Of a stretch of 10,144 bases of DNA, positions 6,966-10,144 are shown one piece after another (position 1 is the first letter of the stretch; each line of letters begins with the position of its first letter). Below the pieces are notes generated by a model, which had not been told where the DNA came from, made no database searches, and saw nothing but the letters and a program-made list of their open reading frames with translations. The stretch lies in contig CAIYHK010000350.1 in the NCBI GenBank assembly GCA_903925985.1, positions 1-10,144 on the forward strand, read 5' to 3'. A program made the position numbers and the translations under genes. This DNA comes from an uncultured Actinomycetes bacterium. Its GTDB lineage: Bacteria; Actinomycetota; Acidimicrobiia; Acidimicrobiales; Ilumatobacteraceae.

Positions 6966-7783
6966 ATTCCCGACGTTGGCAATGGTGTGCAGGAACTATC
7001 GGGGTTTTGATTTTTGGGTTCATGCTGAATGTATTTGTCATTTCTGATATCTCGCATGATCGTGCCCAACGGCTGCTTTATGCAGAGTTTCGGTCCTCTC
7101 TGAAAAATGGTGGTGCACCAGTTGATAGCCCGATAGCAGAGGGAACTCCTGTAGCGATCATCAAAATCCCAAGCATCGACGTAGACGAAGTGGTTGTCGA
7201 AGGGACTTCTTCTCGAGACCTGCAACGTGGGGCGGGTCACCTTAGGAGTTCGGCGTTGCCTGGCCAATACGGAACTTCGGTGTTGATTGGCAGGCGCACA
7301 TCTTTTGGCGGTGTGTTCGGAAAGATTGGTTCCCTGGAGCCAGGCGATGAGATCCAGGTTGTAAGTGCTCAGGGAACCACGACTTATCGTGTCGCCTCGA
7401 AAGACACTTTTGGTGGGGAGGATGCAGCAGCATTTGCGCCTGCAGGTAATGCGCTCCGCTTAGTCACCTCTGCCAGCACTTTTGGTACCAGTAAACGACT
7501 TTCAGTCCTCGCTTTAGCTGAGAAAGGAACCACATTCCCGGTCGGCCTAAAGAGTGTGATCTCACCGGTTTCACTTGATGAACTTGGGGCCAACATGAAT
7601 CATCAAAATGCCGGAAGCTTGCTCGTTTGGCTACAGCTCTTGATTGTGGCCACTGCGGGAGCTATTTGGGTGGTCAATCGTTGGGGTTTACGAAGTGCAT
7701 GGCCGATGGTGTCGCCCGTGATGTTGGTGATGCTTTACGTAGTTTCGAATCAGTTAATCGGAATCTTGCCGTCGTATTTCTAA
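6962..7783 (+). CDS. Sortase-fold membrane protein lacking catalytic His and Cys (probable pseudo-sortase)
   Basis: A 273-residue protein with an N-terminal membrane helix (about 11-28), an extracellular sortase beta-barrel (about 62-187) and two C-terminal hydrophobic helices (about 219-238 and 249-269). The fold follows class E-type sortases: VAIIKIPSIDVDEVVVEGT (64-82), GAGHLRSSALPGQYG (90-104), LEPGDEIQV (125-133) and a final RLSVLALA (179-186). Active sortases have His in an A-G-H-R-type motif and Cys in T-L-x-T-C. Here these positions read I-G-R-R (Arg111, codon AGG) and L-V-T-S (Ser170, codon TCT), while the supporting Arg (Arg179) remains. Transpeptidation is therefore unlikely. The ATG overlaps the stop of the anchored receptor-like gene by four bases, so the two products probably work together; a scaffold or binding role is inferred. 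The paired C-terminal helices are unusual for class E. Confidence 0.85.
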   Translation: MNSRRWQWCAGTIGVLIFGFMLNVFVISDISHDRAQRLLYAEFRSSLKNGGAPVDSPIAEGTPVAIIKIPSIDVDEVVVEGTSSRDLQRGAGHLRSSALPGQYGTSVLIGRRTSFGGVFGKIGSLEPGDEIQVVSAQGTTTYRVASKDTFGGEDAAAFAPAGNALRLVTSASTFGTSKRLSVLALAEKGTTFPVGLKSVISPVSLDELGANMNHQNAGSLLVWLQLLIVATAGAIWVVNRWGLRSAWPMVSPVMLVMLYVVSNQLIGILPSYF

Positions 7784-7799
7784 GTGGACTTTCCGTTTT

Positions 7800-7832
7800 C
7801 TTTCACGGGAGTTTCACTGGTGTTCACCTAGG
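7800..7832 (+). promoter_or_regulatory. Candidate PHO-box-like direct repeats upstream of third receptor gene
   Basis: Three consecutive repeat units occur in the 123-base gap: TTTCACGGGAG (7801), TTTCACTGGTG (7812) and GTTCACC (7822). The first two are spaced 11 bases apart; the third, a full match to GTTCACC, is at 10 bases (its TTCAC core is in 11-base phase with the TTTCAC starts). This resembles the site between pstC and the 5058 gene and suggests the downstream pair of genes has its own phosphate-responsive promoter. No convincing -10 hexamer was found between the repeats and the start codon. Confidence 0.42.
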
Positions 7833-7894
7833 GAACAAGAACGCGCAACCTTCATCAAGTTGAATTACCACGTTGCATCAAGCACGCATTCAAT

Positions 7895-7900
7895 GGAGGA
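7895..7900 (+). promoter_or_regulatory. Ribosome binding site GGAGGA fixing a TTG start
   Basis: GGAGGA, the strongest Shine-Dalgarno sequence in the window, ends six bases before TTG at 7907. It decides the start of the downstream gene, which has no nearby in-frame ATG ahead of its signal peptide. Confidence 0.8.
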
Positions 7901-7906
7901 AAAGCC

Positions 7907-9409
7907 TTGTCACTCAAAAAGCTCAAACTAAAGGTTGCGGCAGCCGCAACCGCAGCGGCAATTGGAGCACCGCTGTTCATCGGGGTAGGGGCAGCATCTG
8001 CTACGACCTCATCTGAAACTGGTGGAAACAATGGGTCCACAAAGGTGATTGCTCTGGCGGGATCTGATACGACCTCGCTCGTGATGGAAGCAGTCGCTAC
8101 TGCGTATAACCAGTCGTCGGGCAACAAGGATCGCGATCGAGTGGTCAACATTCCGCCGCTGCATCACGTGGCTGCAAACCTTGGTGGAACTCCGTTGGCT
8201 GACGGCACCGGTAGCTTCGCTGGTGGATCAGAGCAGCTCGCCGCACAGCTTGCTACAAGGGGCTACCTTGCAGCAGCACGCATGGGCTGGCCAACAGGTG
8301 CATTCGTGCCCGGTGACGCCGACTGCAAGCAGGAGCGCCTCTACGGCGGAGAAGGTGCATTGGATAAAGGAACTTCTTCTTCAGGAAATACGTCACCAAA
8401 CGGTGTGATTGACGTAACAAATGACACGTTTTCAACTTTTGCCAACATTCGCGACCTAAACGATGACGGCGATTTTGACGATGTGAATGAGAAGATTGAA
8501 CTCGGACTTGTCGCGCCGAACGGATCAGGTGCTGGTCGTTCCGCGGCTCTTGATGAGACCAACAACCCAGAAGGGTGTCTCGACATCGCGCGTTCATCGA
8601 GTGCGCCATCTGGAGCACAGCAGGCCTCTTTTGATACTTGGGGCTTCGCGCTCGACGCAATTGGCTGGACCTACTTCACCGGCAACACTCATGGTGTGAC
8701 ATCACTTTTGAAGTCGCAACTGACCCAGGTTTACACCTGTGATGCAGGCACCAACACCCCACAGTTCCAAACTTGGGAAGAGCTCGGTGCCACCGATGCG
8801 AATAAAGCCAATACGATTAAGCCTTATCGCGTGCAGCCAGGCTCGGGTACGGCAACCGACGTTGCCACGGTGCTGATTGGCCTTGCCTCTGCCGCTGATG
8901 CAAGCTTCACAAACTGCTCCGCACCTGGATCAATATTCCCAACTGTTCAGGAGCACGACTGCAACGCAGTTGCTGATGCTGACAAGCCTGATGCAATTTG
9001 CTTCTACGGTTACAGCCGCTGGCGCATCCAGGCTTCGGGCATTGAGGTCGACAAGCGTAACGGCGCGAAGTTCGGCCGCTTCCGTGCAACAGAAGCAGCT
9101 ACAGCGTTGTTGCCAACACCAAGCACGATCAATGAAACCTCCGCTCGTTACGCGGGTACACGCATCGTGTACAACCTCGTATACCGCGGTGCTTCGGGAT
9201 CAACCACTCTGCCGTCGTTCAATGACGCACTGGCAGTAGTTGGTGTACGACCCACAGCCGAGGGTGGCGAAGTTGGATTCCTATGCAAGGGTGGAGCTGC
9301 AACGCGAATCATTCGCCTTTACGGTTTGATCCCACTGCGTTCAGCTCAGACTGATGCCGCTGGCGGATATCCAGATTCCTTCTGCCGTCACAACAAGTAC
9401 TCGCTCTAA
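7907..9409 (+). CDS. Secreted PstS-superfamily substrate-binding protein
   Basis: A 500-residue exported protein starting at TTG, with a Lys-rich N-region and a signal peptide likely cut after A-S-A (32). It has binding-protein motifs of the phosphate-receptor kind: ALAGSDTTSLVMEAV (49-63), LVAPNGSGAGR (201-211) followed by CLDIARSSSAPS (224-235), and RVQPGSGTATDVA (308-320). These Gly/Ser/Thr loops are where PstS proteins hydrogen-bond phosphate, so an oxyanion ligand is plausible. An Asp-rich insert, DLNDDGDFDD (183-192), resembles a calcium-binding loop. Eight Cys (140, 224, 278, 337, 352, 365, 460, 493) suggest disulfides in a soluble extracellular protein. Unlike the two other receptors in the window it has no stalk, no C-terminal helix and no lipobox, so it is probably released or held by partners. 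It is separated from the sortase-like gene by PHO-box-like repeats and followed 21 bases later by the propeller gene. The exact ligand is unknown. Confidence 0.8.
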   Translation: MSLKKLKLKVAAAATAAAIGAPLFIGVGAASATTSSETGGNNGSTKVIALAGSDTTSLVMEAVATAYNQSSGNKDRDRVVNIPPLHHVAANLGGTPLADGTGSFAGGSEQLAAQLATRGYLAAARMGWPTGAFVPGDADCKQERLYGGEGALDKGTSSSGNTSPNGVIDVTNDTFSTFANIRDLNDDGDFDDVNEKIELGLVAPNGSGAGRSAALDETNNPEGCLDIARSSSAPSGAQQASFDTWGFALDAIGWTYFTGNTHGVTSLLKSQLTQVYTCDAGTNTPQFQTWEELGATDANKANTIKPYRVQPGSGTATDVATVLIGLASAADASFTNCSAPGSIFPTVQEHDCNAVADADKPDAICFYGYSRWRIQASGIEVDKRNGAKFGRFRATEAATALLPTPSTINETSARYAGTRIVYNLVYRGASGSTTLPSFNDALAVVGVRPTAEGGEVGFLCKGGAATRIIRLYGLIPLRSAQTDAAGGYPDSFCRHNKYSL

Positions 9410-9430
9410 GCGATTGGTCGGGACAAAATA

Positions 9431-10144
9431 ATGAATTCAAAACTCAAAGCAGCCCTGATGGTTGCCGCAGCTTCGGTTGCGGTAACCACAGTGGCTCCAA
9501 TGATTGCCAATGCAGCGGGTGTACGAACTGGTACAAGCCTGCTGGGTGTAACACCCGATGCGGCGATCGAGTATTTCAAAGTGTCAAGCAACGGTGAGTG
9601 GGGGGTGTTTTCATCTGACGCCACGAACCTCGTGGTAGACGACGATAACGACGCCACAGATGTATTCGTGGTCAAGCTGAGCACTGGAGCAATCACTCGA
9701 TTGAGCGTCTACCCGGATGGCTCAGAGGGGCTTGCTGGCAATAACTCGTTACTTCCAGCAATCTGTGGTTCGGGCCGAATGGTTGCATTTCAGACACTCG
9801 AAGACTTCGATCTCGAGAATGACTACAACAGTGCACAGGACATCTATTGGGTGGATCGAGATGCCGATGGTGATGGAACTTACGACGAGTACAACCAAGA
9901 TGGTGCTGTCACAATGAGTCGCGCAAGTATCGGCACAAACTTCGATGAGGTTTACGATGCGGCGCAGAACGCGGCGATTAGTGACAACTGTGAGTGGATT
10001 GCCTATGACACTTCCGACATCCTCGAAGTGGGCGACGTCAATAGCGAAATTGATGTTTATGCCCATTCAACGGTTGACGACACGAATGTGTTGATCTCGG
10101 CAAGCTTGGCTGCTGGTGGTGAAGGTGGCGGTGGAGAACTTCCA
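9431..10144 (+). CDS. Secreted TolB/WD40-like beta-propeller protein, cut by window edge
   Basis: The first 238 residues of a longer protein with no stop before the window ends. A signal peptide (basic MNSKLK, hydrophobic 7-24, likely cut after A-N-A at 28) sends it outside. At least three propeller-type blades can be seen, each pairing an S-x-x-G/C-x-W/M-V/I-A/V-F/Y strand with an acidic loop and a D-V/I-F/Y strand: 51-92 (SSNGEWGVFSSDATNLV then DVFVVKLSTGAITRLS), 111-142 (GSGRMVAFQT then DIYWVDRD) and 183-223 (SDNCEWIAYDT then IDVYAHS). The second blade carries DRDADGDGTYDE (142-153), a calcium-loop-like Asp-rich turn. Such exported propellers usually mediate binding, sometimes as part of a hydrolase, and no catalytic residues can be assigned here. 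It lies 21 bases after the receptor gene and is probably in the same transcript. Only weak purines (GGGACAAAA) precede its ATG. Confidence 0.75.
   Translation, partial: MNSKLKAALMVAAASVAVTTVAPMIANAAGVRTGTSLLGVTPDAAIEYFKVSSNGEWGVFSSDATNLVVDDDNDATDVFVVKLSTGAITRLSVYPDGSEGLAGNNSLLPAICGSGRMVAFQTLEDFDLENDYNSAQDIYWVDRDADGDGTYDEYNQDGAVTMSRASIGTNFDEVYDAAQNAAISDNCEWIAYDTSDILEVGDVNSEIDVYAHSTVDDTNVLISASLAAGGEGGGGELP

Noticed and set aside
7822..7836. Near-palindrome GTTCACCTAGGGAAC as a possible terminator or operator
   Set aside because: Pairing is interrupted by mismatches near the centre, there is no T-run, and the left arm is better explained as the third PHO-box-like unit.
8253..8660. Minus-strand open frame of 135 codons inside the 7907 gene
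   Set aside because: It is an Arg/His/Ser-rich shadow of a gene that has a strong RBS, a signal peptide and binding-protein motifs.
1..10144. Search for mobile elements, CRISPR arrays, tRNA/rRNA genes and strong rho-independent terminators
   Set aside because: No spaced identical repeats, transposase motifs, cloverleaf-like sequences or GC-hairpin plus T-run structures were seen by eye; weak structures could be missed without folding software.

Overview
The window reads as a phosphate-acquisition locus from an actinobacterium. Base composition is moderate (about half G+C by eye). Exported proteins with long Thr/Ser/Gly tails, GTG/TTG starts, PhoP-type 11-bp direct repeats and a class-E-like sortase fold all point to Actinomycetota. 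A lower-GC aquatic lineage such as Acidimicrobiia is a guess from style, not from a marker gene. No rRNA, tRNA, mobile element or CRISPR array was seen, and no gap between genes exceeds about 125 bases.

Left half (1-4968, minus strand): one tightly packed operon, read right to left as pstC - pstA - pstB - pstS - small lipoprotein. The pstC/pstA junction has a 1-base gap and the other three junctions are 4-base ATGA/GTGA overlaps, so the genes are probably co-transcribed and translationally coupled. This is the high-affinity phosphate ABC importer: PstC and PstA are the membrane channel, PstB the ATPase and PstS the phosphate receptor. The order differs from the familiar pstS-C-A-B(-phoU), and PstS carries a C-terminal membrane anchor. 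The lipoprotein gene at the far left is cut by the window edge.

Centre (4969-5057): a short divergent intergenic region with two adjacent 11-bp repeats resembling an actinobacterial PhoP (PHO) box, and a TTATAA core that could serve as a -10 element on either strand.

Right half (5058-10144, plus strand): first a 635-residue exported, PstS-related protein whose usual phosphate-binding Arg-Ser-Asp-Gly-Ser-Gly-Thr loop is not conserved and which ends in a Thr-rich stalk, an LPRGQ motif, a hydrophobic segment and a basic tail. Its stop overlaps the start of a sortase-fold membrane protein in which the catalytic His and Cys positions are Arg and Ser. After a 123-base gap with a second set of PHO-box-like repeats comes another secreted PstS-superfamily protein, which keeps phosphate-site-like Gly/Ser motifs. 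A secreted beta-propeller-like protein follows 21 bases later and runs off the right edge.

Taken together, the locus combines a standard Pst importer with three different PstS-superfamily receptors, a lipoprotein, a probable pseudo-sortase and a propeller protein. A plausible reading (inference) is a phosphate-starvation cell-surface module for capturing or displaying phosphate or a phosphorus-containing ligand. The sortase-like protein would act as a non-catalytic partner of the receptor it is coupled to.
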